A stretch of DNA of 64,000 nucleotides from Streptomyces sp. ML-6 (GTDB taxonomy: Bacteria > Actinomycetota > Actinomycetes > Streptomycetales > Streptomycetaceae), in the NCBI RefSeq assembly GCF_030116705.1, contig NZ_JAOTIK010000005.1, forward strand, positions 1 to 64,000, in the 5' to 3' direction. The stretch's first letter is position 1. Each line of letters begins with the position of its first letter. This document shows positions 1 to 6,961 of this stretch, piece by piece. The translations under genes were made by a program, and so were the position numbers. The notes below the pieces were generated by a model. It was not told the origin of the DNA. It saw only the letters and a list, made by a program, of their open reading frames with translations, and searched no databases.

Positions 1-59
1 GTTCGACGGCGGACATTCAGCGGCCAGCTCGCACGCGGTGGACAGCCATGAGGCGTCGT

Positions 60-764
60 TCACGCCGCCACCTGGGCGTCGCTCGTCTTCTTCGGGGCGT
101 AGCGGAGGAGGATTACGTCGCCGATCTGTCGGGACTCCAGCAGGTGCATGCGGCGCAGCGGACCGCCCGGGTAGGGCCCGTCCCCGAGCATCCTCGGCGC
201 GTCGGCCTGTCCAACGAGGAGCGGAGCCACGACGAGGTGCAGTTCGTCGGCTAGACCCTGCTGCAACAGCTGGGTGTGGACCTGTCCGCCGCCCTCGACC
301 ATCAGCCGGCGTACCCCGTGCACCGTGTACAGGTGCTCGAGCAGCATCTCCCAGCTCTTCACGGGCGGCATCGCGTATACGTCGGCCAGATCGCCGAGGA
401 GGCCGCGGGCCTTGTCGGCGGCCTCCTGCCCTGCCGCGTACGCGATTTTGCGGCCGCCGTAATGCCAGAACTTCCACTCCGGGTCCAGGTCCCCGCTGGC
501 TGTCACGGTGACCTTCAGCGGGTACTCCGGCAGGCCTGCAGCCTTCCGGTCGGCGCGCCGCTGCTCCGACTTCACCAGCAGCCGCGGGTTGTCCAGCCGA
601 AGGGTGTTCGAGCCGACGAGGATCGCGTCGCACGAGGCGCGCACCGCATCGACGCGGTCGAAGTCAGCGTCGTTGGACAGCAGCAGCCGGTCCTCACCAG
701 GCCGGGTGTCGAGGTAGCCGTCGATCGAGACGGCCGCGGACAGCAGTACATGCGGGCGGGGCAC
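60..764 (-). CDS. RibD-type reductase (riboflavin/dihydrofolate reductase-like)
   Basis: A 234-residue protein with the RibD C-terminal-domain fold, normally an NADPH-dependent reductase of a pyrimidine or folate-like substrate. The N-terminal VLLSAAVSIDGYLD segment, DAILVGSNTLRLDNPRLL and the VEGGGQVHTQLL glycine-rich loop are the family signature. There is no deaminase domain, so it is a stand-alone reductase. The GTG start at 764 follows AGGGAG and lies 11 nt after the stop of the regulator upstream, so the two form an operon. The substrate cannot be read from sequence; it could be host cargo rather than an element function. Confidence 0.8.
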   Translation of the reverse strand: MPRPHVLLSAAVSIDGYLDTRPGEDRLLLSNDADFDRVDAVRASCDAILVGSNTLRLDNPRLLVKSEQRRADRKAAGLPEYPLKVTVTASGDLDPEWKFWHYGGRKIAYAAGQEAADKARGLLGDLADVYAMPPVKSWEMLLEHLYTVHGVRRLMVEGGGQVHTQLLQQGLADELHLVVAPLLVGQADAPRMLGDGPYPGGPLRRMHLLESRQIGDVILLRYAPKKTSDAQVAA

Positions 765-775
765 AGTCAGCTCCC

Positions 776-2194
776 TTACTGGGCGGGGTGGTAGAGGATG
801 CGGTCGAGTGCGGAACGGAACTCCTTGACGCCTGTTGCGGACGGCGTTGCGGCGAGCGTCTCGTCCAGCAGACCGAGCTGGTCGATGATGCGGGCAGAAC
901 CGGTTTCTGCGGCAATCTGTACCGCCTCCAGCCCCACTGCTGCTGCCTGTTCGACGTCGCCGACACCGGCATGGGAGCGGGCGGCGCGTGCCAGGTACAC
1001 GCCGCGGTCTCGCCGATATCCGGCGGGCAATGCCTCCAGCGCATCACGGAAGCCGGCCACGGCCTGACTGTGCTCTCCCAGATCCGCCAGCGAGCGGGCT
1101 CGAGCCGTGTGGATGTACGCCGCGTCCAACCACGATCCCCACACACCGTCCTGATCCGCACGGTCGAGGAGCAGCAGAGCCTCGTCGTAGCCATGCAGAG
1201 CTTCCAGCTTCTCGCCGAGCAGGGAATGCCCGTGCGCCTGGTGCATTACCGCGATGACCTCGAGTCGTGACCCCGTGGGCGCGGTGCGCCGTGCTGCCGT
1301 CGCGAGACCAAGCGCATCACTGCGATGCCCCAAGTCTGCTGCCAGCTGCGCCTTGCGACCCAGGATGTACGCCGTCAGCTCCGGGTCGCCAGTGATGTGA
1401 CTGTCGTCCAGGGCCCGTGCGGTGTGCGCATAGGCGGCTCGCTCGTCGCCGATGTCCTGCGCCAGCCATCCGGCGAGTTCCTCGAACCGGGTTTCCAGCT
1501 CGAGAAGCCGATCAGCGTCCTTCCCGCGCGCCTTGCGGCGCAGCACGGTCAGCTCGCCGAGCTTCTGAGTGATTGCTGGCAGGACAGTTCGAGGACCCAT
1601 CAGGTTGTCGGTCTGGATGAGGACCCGTCGAACCTGAGCAAAGTGCTCAATCGGCGCGGGAGTAGACGAGCCGACAGGGGAGTAGGGCGCGGCAAACGCC
1701 GGAGCGGGAAGGCTGGCAGCGGCCAGGCCACCCAGGCCGGACGCAAGAACGGCGCGGCGGGGCACGGGCACGAATCGGATCCCTTCAGGAGTGCGGCATG
1801 GGACGACCACCGTGTCCGTGTCGTCTTCCAGCGAGCCTGCCTCCCGTGGTCCCGGGAAAGCCAGCGTGTCCACGCCGCTGGCCACATGGCCCGGCCGGTT
1901 GGCCACATGGACACGAGACGCCCGTGCCCCGGCCTCTGACTCCTGCGCAGCAACGTCCCAGCCATGCAGGAGCACCCCGCACACGTCCAGCGCTGCATCG
2001 AGCGACGCAGCGAGATGACGGGGCACCGGGCGCTCAGCACGCTCGAATTTTGCCAGGTAGGACGCGTTGTACGTGACTCGCGCACTCAGCCCGGCTAACG
2101 ACATTCCGCGCGCCTCACGCGCCATACGCAGGTCGTGTCCCCACCGGTGCCATGGGCCGGCCTCCGGCGTCAGCTCATTGGGCTTTTGCGCCAT
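776..2194 (-). CDS. XRE-family HTH regulator with TPR-like C-terminus
   Basis: A 472-residue protein. Residues ~12-75 form an XRE helix-turn-helix (DLRMAREARGMSLAGLS, YNASYLAKFERAERP). The rest is helical with repeated A/L/G spacing typical of TPR units, as in Streptomyces regulators of this architecture. A short hydrophobic, Ala-rich stretch around residues 160-180 is unusual but lacks a clear signal peptide context. The ATG at 2194 is preferred because GGAGAGG sits 6 nt upstream; longer in-frame starts lack a ribosome site. It is cotranscribed with the RibD-like gene. The signal it senses is unknown. Confidence 0.75.
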   Translation of the reverse strand: MAQKPNELTPEAGPWHRWGHDLRMAREARGMSLAGLSARVTYNASYLAKFERAERPVPRHLAASLDAALDVCGVLLHGWDVAAQESEAGARASRVHVANRPGHVASGVDTLAFPGPREAGSLEDDTDTVVVPCRTPEGIRFVPVPRRAVLASGLGGLAAASLPAPAFAAPYSPVGSSTPAPIEHFAQVRRVLIQTDNLMGPRTVLPAITQKLGELTVLRRKARGKDADRLLELETRFEELAGWLAQDIGDERAAYAHTARALDDSHITGDPELTAYILGRKAQLAADLGHRSDALGLATAARRTAPTGSRLEVIAVMHQAHGHSLLGEKLEALHGYDEALLLLDRADQDGVWGSWLDAAYIHTARARSLADLGEHSQAVAGFRDALEALPAGYRRDRGVYLARAARSHAGVGDVEQAAAVGLEAVQIAAETGSARIIDQLGLLDETLAATPSATGVKEFRSALDRILYHPAQ

Positions 2195-2408
2195 GAGCTG
2201 CCTCTCCATCCCCCGCCTCGCGGCGGCATTTCGGCGCTTCTGTCCGGTACCGCATGTGTCCTGCGTGGCCAGCCGACGGGGCCTCATGTAGCCCCTCCCG
2301 CCGCCTGTGGTCTGCGACTTACAACGGATCTGCCAGCAGTTCTCACCGTAGCCGCGGACCGTCACAGGCCTCAGGAGTTGCCATGAACGAGACCTCGTTC
2401 GAAGCCCG

Positions 2409-2690
2409 TCAGCTGCCGTTCCCGTTGCCGTCGGGATCTTCACCGGCCGCTCCCTCCTTCTGCTCAAGGTCCGTTCGCCGGCCCGGCCGGAGCACTCGGG
2501 TACTGAAGTACGCATCGACCTCTTTGGTCGGGTACTTCACGCGGGTCGTGCCCGGCGCGATGACCGCCGCCGGGAACTCCGGGTCGGTCTTGGCGATCCC
2601 GTGTACACGCTGGCGACTCAACCCGCATCTCTTCGCGATCTCCGGGATGGTCAGCAACTCGGGGACCTCCTGTTCGTGGTTTTCGGGCAT
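2409..2690 (-). CDS. AlpA-like small helix-turn-helix regulator
   Basis: A 93-residue protein with an AlpA/excisionase-type winged HTH: LTIPEIAKRCGLSRQRVHGI followed by a wing and KYPTKEVDAYF. Its tail is Gly/Asn/Asp-rich. The ATG at 2690 has GGAG at a normal distance. It is transcribed away from the transfer module, and a dyad operator lies in its promoter region, so autoregulation and control of the plus-strand operon are likely by analogy with Kor-type repressors. A paralogous HTH protein lies at 41113-41319. Confidence 0.7.
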   Translation of the reverse strand: MPENHEQEVPELLTIPEIAKRCGLSRQRVHGIAKTDPEFPAAVIAPGTTRVKYPTKEVDAYFSTRVLRPGRRTDLEQKEGAAGEDPDGNGNGS

Positions 2691-2712
2691 GTCGTCTCCG
2701 CTCAGTATGGCT

Positions 2713-2748
2713 AACCTGCTTGACAATGTCCAACAGGTTGGGCATTCT
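2713..2748. promoter_or_regulatory. Divergent promoters overlapping a dyad operator
   Basis: A 27-bp dyad (2713-2739) has arms AACCTGCTTGACA and TGTCCAACAGGTT around one central base, with two mismatched pairs. A plus-strand TTGACA (2720-2725) is followed after 17 bp by CATTCT. On the minus strand TTGGAC and CATACT are 18 bp apart. A protein bound here would control both the AlpA-like gene and the transfer operon; the AlpA-like protein is the obvious candidate. Confidence 0.55.
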
Positions 2749-2877
2749 CGTATCAGCAAAACAGCACGGCCCCGGCCCAGCTTTCGCCGGACAGGGGCCG
2801 CGTGTCCCAAGCGGTGCGGGAACACCGCGAAGGACTTTGAACCGCCCCACCTGCGCAATCAGGAGGATCGATCCGTC

Positions 2878-3204
2878 ATGCAGGATCCCACACAGGGTGC
2901 CGAAATGGCACTCCACCCCCGCGACAACGTCGCTGAGGTTTGCACCGACTCCGTCATCACAGAAGCTCTCCGCCGTGTCGTGGCCGGCCAGATCGGCCCG
3001 AGGAAGCCCGGCGTCGTCTACAGCACCACCGACGGCGTGTACGAGGTCCTCGACGTCACCACCGACCGGGACGAAGCGCGCCGCATCCTCCGCCGACGAG
3101 CGGCCCAGTTCGCGGTCATCGTCCACGACTGCACCGCCGACACCATCGGCGCGGTCGGCACCGCCTGGACCGGCACCGACCGGGTCATCAAGGCGGTGGC
3201 CTGA
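2878..3204 (+). CDS. Hypothetical protein, first gene of transfer operon
   Basis: A 108-residue soluble protein that I do not recognise. The ATG has an exact AGGAGG 12 nt upstream. The middle (GVYEVLDVTTDRDEARRIL) is compact alpha/beta in character with no signal peptide or membrane segment. It is the first gene after the divergent operator and is one base from the next gene, so it is probably an early regulatory or accessory function of the module. Confidence 0.6.
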   Translation: MQDPTQGAEMALHPRDNVAEVCTDSVITEALRRVVAGQIGPRKPGVVYSTTDGVYEVLDVTTDRDEARRILRRRAAQFAVIVHDCTADTIGAVGTAWTGTDRVIKAVA

Positions 3205-3205
3205 G

Positions 3206-3664
3206 ATGGCGAACGTCCCCGACAGCATCCGTGCCCTCGTCGCTGCCCTGCACCAGCTCGGTGGCGGGGCCATCCTCCAGGGCCAGGCCGGCGCCCGCCT
3301 CAACATCACCCCCCTCGGCACCGGGACCGACACCCCGTGGGAGGACTGCTACAGCGTCGACGTGCCCGCTGCGGTCCTTGCCCGGGTCATCGAGGCCCTC
3401 GGAGGCCCGGCCGGTGTCGGCCCCGCCCCGGCCCCCACCCACCCCCAGACCCCCGCCCAGGCCCTGCCGGACAACGGGCCCAGCCAGTGGTCCGCGGCCG
3501 CGGTCGCCCACACCCACTCCCAGCTCTACGCCGACATCACCGACCTCTTCAACGAGGTCGACCCCGAATCCCTCCTCGACGACGTCTTCACCAGCCCCGA
3601 CGCCGACGCCTCCCTCACCGCATACGAGCAGCTCGTCGCCGGCGAATGGGACGGGGAACTGTGA
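3206..3664 (+). CDS. Hypothetical protein
   Basis: A 152-residue protein of unknown function. The N-terminal ~70 residues look folded (IRALVAALHQLGGGAIL, CYSVDVPAAVLARVIEAL); a Pro/Ala-rich linker follows, then an acidic helical tail (ITDLFNEVDPESLLDDVF). Its stop overlaps the ATG of the next gene, so translation is coupled. Confidence 0.6.
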   Translation: MANVPDSIRALVAALHQLGGGAILQGQAGARLNITPLGTGTDTPWEDCYSVDVPAAVLARVIEALGGPAGVGPAPAPTHPQTPAQALPDNGPSQWSAAAVAHTHSQLYADITDLFNEVDPESLLDDVFTSPDADASLTAYEQLVAGEWDGEL

Positions 3665-4065
3665 TGGCCAGCACGAACCTCGGCCCCGTACACACCGCGG
3701 GTAACGCCGTCCCGCCCCTGGACGACGACCTCGCCGGAGTCCTCGACGACCTGGCAGGCATCCACCCCGGCATCGACCAGATCCGCTCCGGGATCCGCCT
3801 TCTCGCCCTCGACCGCCACACCGCCGACAAAACCCAGACCCTCCTGGCCGCGCTCGCCGGATCCGAAGGCGCGGACGTCCTCACCGCCCTCGCCTACCTG
3901 GTCGGCCGGCTCTCCACCGCGGACACCAACCCCGCCCTGCGCATCCTGCCCCTCTCCCAGCAGAAGACCGCCCAGCAGCACGGCGAAGCCGCCGTCTACG
4001 ACCTCACCGACCCCGACCTCCACCAGCACGCATCCGAAGCCTCCGCCGCCATCACCGGCAACTGA
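3664..4065 (+). CDS. Hypothetical helical protein
   Basis: A 133-residue, mostly helical, acidic protein of unknown function starting in an ATGA overlap with the previous gene. No signal peptide, membrane segment or known motif is visible. It belongs to the run of small genes that precedes the transfer proteins. Confidence 0.6.
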   Translation: MASTNLGPVHTAGNAVPPLDDDLAGVLDDLAGIHPGIDQIRSGIRLLALDRHTADKTQTLLAALAGSEGADVLTALAYLVGRLSTADTNPALRILPLSQQKTAQQHGEAAVYDLTDPDLHQHASEASAAITGN

Positions 4066-4083
4066 CCCGGAAGGACCACCGCC

Positions 4084-4248
4084 ATGCCGAAGCACATGAG
4101 GTTCGGGCCGGACCTCTCCCAGAAGCTCTACAAGGCCATCGAGCGCGACAACGAGCGCGAGGACGCCGGCATGCACGCCGACGACCGCACCACCTGCTGG
4201 CCGCACCAGTCGTGGGCTGAGGACTGCGAAGACCAGCACACCCGCTGA
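4084..4248 (+). CDS. Small hypothetical protein (54 aa)
   Basis: The ATG at 4084 follows GGAAGGACCACCGCC, a pattern shared by the neighbouring genes, which supports expression. The product is charged (MPKHMRFGPDLSQKLYKAIE...) and contains two Cys and three His residues, but no clear zinc-binding spacing. Confidence 0.5.
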   Translation: MPKHMRFGPDLSQKLYKAIERDNEREDAGMHADDRTTCWPHQSWAEDCEDQHTR

Positions 4249-4330
4249 CCGTTCCCATCCCTGCGGGGGCTGGCCAAGCCGACAGACGACCGGACCCCGC
4301 ACCACCCCCCACCGATTGGGAAGGACAGCG

Positions 4331-4681
4331 ATGAAGTACCTCGGGACGATGCCGACCGCACTCCTCAACGACCGGCAGATCCGCCCCACCGAGTACCGCA
4401 GGTGGGCCGACGCCGAACGCCGCTTCACCACCAGGGCCAAGGACCGGGCCAAGGTCGAAGACCTCAAGACCTCGATCAGTAAGAACGGGCTCCAGGTCCC
4501 GATCCGGCTCGGTATCTCCGACCGCTACCCCGACGACGTGTACGTCGCCGACGGCCACCACCGGGCCATCGCCCTCATGAACCTGGGCGTCGAAACCTTC
4601 CCCTTCCACTGGTACTGGATCCGGTCGTTCGGCGTGACGTGGGAGCGCGGCCCGTTCCCCTACCACGTCCTCGGCCTCTGA
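4331..4681 (+). CDS. ParB/sulfiredoxin-fold protein
   Basis: A 116-residue single-domain protein of the ParB N-terminal/Srx fold. The motif VYVADGHHRAIALMNLGVE matches the ParB-type nucleotide-binding G-x-H-H/R-R loop, preceded by VEDLKTSISKNGLQVPI, the usual first strand-helix unit. It lacks the HTH and dimerisation parts of a partition ParB; the true partition gene is at 58784. Such stand-alone domains occur in phages and plasmids as CTPase/nuclease-like proteins. The role here is unknown. Confidence 0.7.
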   Translation: MKYLGTMPTALLNDRQIRPTEYRRWADAERRFTTRAKDRAKVEDLKTSISKNGLQVPIRLGISDRYPDDVYVADGHHRAIALMNLGVETFPFHWYWIRSFGVTWERGPFPYHVLGL

Positions 4682-4715
4682 CCCGCCAGCCCGCCCTCAC
4701 CCGAAGGAGAAACCC

Positions 4716-4892
4716 ATGCTGTTCCGCGACAAGACCGACAGGGAATGCGCCGCCCTCGCCGTCGCCGCCGCCATCGTCGCCCCCAAGCCGGCCGACACCC
4801 GGTCCCTGATCAAGCAGACCCTCAACCACGACGAGCTGCAGCGCGCCAAGGACTACCTCGCATCCGGCAAGCCGCTCGGCGGCCGCGGCTGA
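4716..4892 (+). CDS. Small hypothetical protein (58 aa)
   Basis: The ATG follows GAAGGAGAAACCC, a good ribosome site. The product is a short helical protein (RECAALAVAAAIVAPKPADT, then LNHDELQRAKDYLASGKP). Function unknown; it is part of the same gene run. Confidence 0.5.
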   Translation: MLFRDKTDRECAALAVAAAIVAPKPADTRSLIKQTLNHDELQRAKDYLASGKPLGGRG

Positions 4893-4900
4893 CCACCCCA

Positions 4901-4946
4901 GCCCCGGCCACGCCGCGACGGTGCCGGATCGAATCCGGCCCGGGGC
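4901..4946 (+). other. tRNA-like acceptor/T-arm minihelix
   Basis: In a gap between genes, GCCCCGG (4901-4907) pairs perfectly with CCGGGGC (4940-4946). Directly inside the 3' strand lies a 5-bp stem, GCCGG/CCGGC, with a 7-nt loop ATCGAAT (4923-4939). The geometry is that of a tRNA top half: 7-bp acceptor, T-stem, 7-nt T-loop. The D and anticodon arms are replaced by 15 nt. It may be a remnant of a tRNA integration site, or chance in GC-rich DNA. Confidence 0.3.
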
Positions 4947-4981
4947 ACTCCCCGAACCGCCCAACCACTGGAAGGCCCGTC

Positions 4982-5260
4982 ATGACCACGCAGCCCACCA
5001 CCTGGCCCGAGAACGTCATCGCCCGCTACCTCACCGTGGGCGGTGCCACCGTCGACATCACCTACATGCCCGCAGATGGTTTGCGCGCTGTCTGCCAGGG
5101 CGAGCGCTGCCCCTGGCAGGACCGAGAGTTCACGGGGACCGCCTACGACGACAGCGTCGAGGACGTCGACCGGAAGATCACCACCGCGCTCCTCCCGCTC
5201 CAGATTCGTGCGCAACGCCACGCGGAGACCTGCCGCGCCATGCCGAAGCCGACCGCCTGA
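4982..5260 (+). CDS. Hypothetical protein with Cys pair
   Basis: A 92-residue protein. AVCQGERCPWQD and a C-terminal AQRHAETCRAMP give three Cys and one His in the order C-x5-C...H-x3-C, suggesting a small zinc-binding domain like those common in actinobacterial mobile elements. Function unknown. Confidence 0.6.
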   Translation: MTTQPTTWPENVIARYLTVGGATVDITYMPADGLRAVCQGERCPWQDREFTGTAYDDSVEDVDRKITTALLPLQIRAQRHAETCRAMPKPTA

Positions 5261-5301
5261 CCCCACCACCCCCACCAACATGGACCAGAAAGGACCCCGC
5301 C

Positions 5302-5454
5302 ATGGACGACACCACGAACGACGCAGCCGAGAACGACGCCGACGCCCGCGAAGCCGCCCACCAGATCCTCGGCGACAGCGTCGACCACGTCCTGACCGGC
5401 GACTGGCGCCAGGCCCTCACCGACACCGCTGCCCTCTGGGCACCCGCCGCCTGA
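5302..5454 (+). CDS. Small acidic hypothetical protein (50 aa)
   Basis: The ATG follows AGAAAGGACCCCGCC. The product starts with an acidic, Asp/Ala-rich stretch followed by an amphipathic helix (AAHQILGDSVDHVLTGDW). No family is recognised. It sits directly upstream of the Spd-like gene. Confidence 0.5.
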   Translation: MDDTTNDAAENDADAREAAHQILGDSVDHVLTGDWRQALTDTAALWAPAA

Positions 5455-5496
5455 CCACCCCACCCCGCACCACGACCAGGAAGGACACCGATCCCC

Positions 5497-6666
5497 GTGA
5501 CCACCACCCCGGCTACGCAGCCGACCACCAGCCCCGCCTCGGGCCAGGCCCTGCCCACTGCCGGGGGCGTCCCCATCCGCAAGCTCACCCGCGGGCAGAA
5601 GTGGGTGCTCGCCGTGGCCACCCTCCCGATGATCGCCGTCGGCATCGGCGGCGCCATCGGCACCTACGCCAACGCCACCGCCGAACTCCACCGCTCCGCA
5701 ACCGCCCTCGGCGTCGTAGCCGCCGGCGAAGGAGCCACCCTCGTCGCCGCCATCGTCATGATCGGCGTCACCATGCTCGGCCAGGCCGCCCCCCTCGTGG
5801 TCCGAGCAGCCCTCTGGGTCCTTCCCGCCGCCGCCTCAACCATGGGCGTCGTCATCGCCCCCACGATGAAGGAAGCCGTCGTCTACGGGCTCACCCCCCT
5901 CGCCATGACCGCAGCCGCCGAGGGCATCAGCTTCCTCGCCCGCCGGATCGTGGCTCACACCAGCGGAGTCGACGTCGAGGCGCAGCGCCGCAACGCCGAG
6001 ATCATGCGTGAGATCGCCTTCCACGCGGCTCAGGCCGAACGGCACCCCGACGAGAAAGTCCGGGGGAAGTCGGCTCTCAAGGCGTGGAAGCTCATGAGCC
6101 AGGTCGGTGACGGCGACACCCAGCTCGGCTCAGGGCTCATCTCCGTACAGCGTGAGCGGCTCACTCAGGGAGCCGATGCGGCTCTCGTGTCCATGCTCAC
6201 CGACACCCGTGAGCCCCTCCCGGCTCAGCCCGTGAGCCCGGCCATCGAACAGGGTGAGCCGACCACTGAGCCGACCCGTGAGCTCACCAGCAGCACCGTG
6301 AGCCTGACCCAGAACGCTGAGCCGAACCAGGACCCCGCCCCCCACACTCTTCCTGACTTCGTGGCGATCATTACCCCGGCTGACCAGCAGCTTCGCCGTG
6401 AGCCCGTCTTGATCCCGGCTGAGCCGACCCTCACCAAGACCATCCATGCGGACGCTGAGCCGACCGCCGGTGAGCCCGCTGAGACGGAGACCGGCTCAGA
6501 CGAGAAGGAGCAGCAGATCGCGACCCTGGCTCACCGGCTCACCATCGGCGACCGGCTCACCAAGACCACTGCGGCTCAGCTCCTCGGCGTGAGCCCCGCT
6601 ACCGCAGGCCGTCGGCTCAAGGACGCGCGCGACCGGATCAGCGAAGGGACCGGGCTCTACATGTGA
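5497..6666 (+). CDS. Spd/DUF2637-like membrane protein with C-terminal HTH
   Basis: A 389-residue protein. Residues ~30-150 contain four hydrophobic helices (WVLAVATLPMIAVGIGGAI, GATLVAAIVMIGVTMLG, LVVRAALWVLPAAASTMG, EAVVYGLTPLAMTAAA), like the DUF2637/Spd membrane proteins of Streptomyces conjugative plasmids that help spread DNA between mycelial compartments. A Pro/Glu-rich linker follows, then a C-terminal HTH (TKTTAAQLLGVSPATAGRRL). The GTG start follows AGGAAGG. It precedes the TraB-like gene in one operon. The linker and HTH region carries an extreme density of TGAGCC/GGCTCA in all three frames, suggesting the DNA itself is a recognition site. The transfer role is inferred from context. 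Confidence 0.65.
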   Translation: MTTTPATQPTTSPASGQALPTAGGVPIRKLTRGQKWVLAVATLPMIAVGIGGAIGTYANATAELHRSATALGVVAAGEGATLVAAIVMIGVTMLGQAAPLVVRAALWVLPAAASTMGVVIAPTMKEAVVYGLTPLAMTAAAEGISFLARRIVAHTSGVDVEAQRRNAEIMREIAFHAAQAERHPDEKVRGKSALKAWKLMSQVGDGDTQLGSGLISVQRERLTQGADAALVSMLTDTREPLPAQPVSPAIEQGEPTTEPTRELTSSTVSLTQNAEPNQDPAPHTLPDFVAIITPADQQLRREPVLIPAEPTLTKTIHADAEPTAGEPAETETGSDEKEQQIATLAHRLTIGDRLTKTTAAQLLGVSPATAGRRLKDARDRISEGTGLYM

Positions 6667-6669
6667 GCC
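6027..6669. repeat. Cluster of 24 TGAGCC/GGCTCA hexamers (candidate clt-like site)
   Basis: I count 24 occurrences of TGAGCC or its complement GGCTCA between 6027 and 6669, often extended to (G/C)TGAGCC(C/G) or CGGCTCA(C/G). They occur in both orientations and in all three reading frames of the gene, so Glu-Pro repeats in the protein explain only part of them. Chance expectation in 70% GC DNA is roughly half a copy by my estimate. Streptomyces TraB proteins bind multiple short repeats in a cis-acting transfer locus, and this cluster sits two genes upstream of the TraB-like gene. Confidence 0.6.
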
Positions 6670-6712
6670 CTGCTCAGACCAGACACCCGATCCGCACCCG
6701 AAGGAGCCCCCG

Positions 6713-6961
6713 ATGGCCACCACCTTGATCACGCACCCGTTCGCTACCCCCGACATCCGCCCCAGCGGAACCGACGGCATCGAGACCGCCGAGGCCCGCA
6801 ACCCGGACTTGGACATGGAGGAGATCCGTGACGAGCTGTACGCGGCCCTCCAGCACATCGAGAACCTGCGCCACCAGCACCCGTACGAGGCCACCGGATA
6901 CGGCGGATGGCCCCCGCAGACCACCCAGCCAGAGATTGTCGAAGGAGAGTGCAAGAGGTGA
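6713..6961 (+). CDS. Hypothetical protein (82 aa)
   Basis: The ATG follows AAGGAGCCCCCG. The product contains an acidic helix (NPDLDMEEIRDELYAALQHI) and a short Gly/Trp/Pro tail. Unknown function. Its TGA overlaps the GTG of the next gene, showing coupled translation inside the transfer operon. Confidence 0.6.
   Translation: MATTLITHPFATPDIRPSGTDGIETAEARNPDLDMEEIRDELYAALQHIENLRHQHPYEATGYGGWPPQTTQPEIVEGECKR

Noticed and set aside
2382..2878. A plus-strand gene starting at ATG 2382 with CAGGAG upstream
   Set aside because: It would be fully antisense to the AlpA-like gene and read through both divergent promoters; the protein shows no fold.
4855..4950. A complete tRNA gene around the T-arm-like sequence
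   Set aside because: No D-arm or anticodon arm fits between the acceptor-like 5' strand and the T-stem; only 15 nt are available, and the loop begins with A instead of T.
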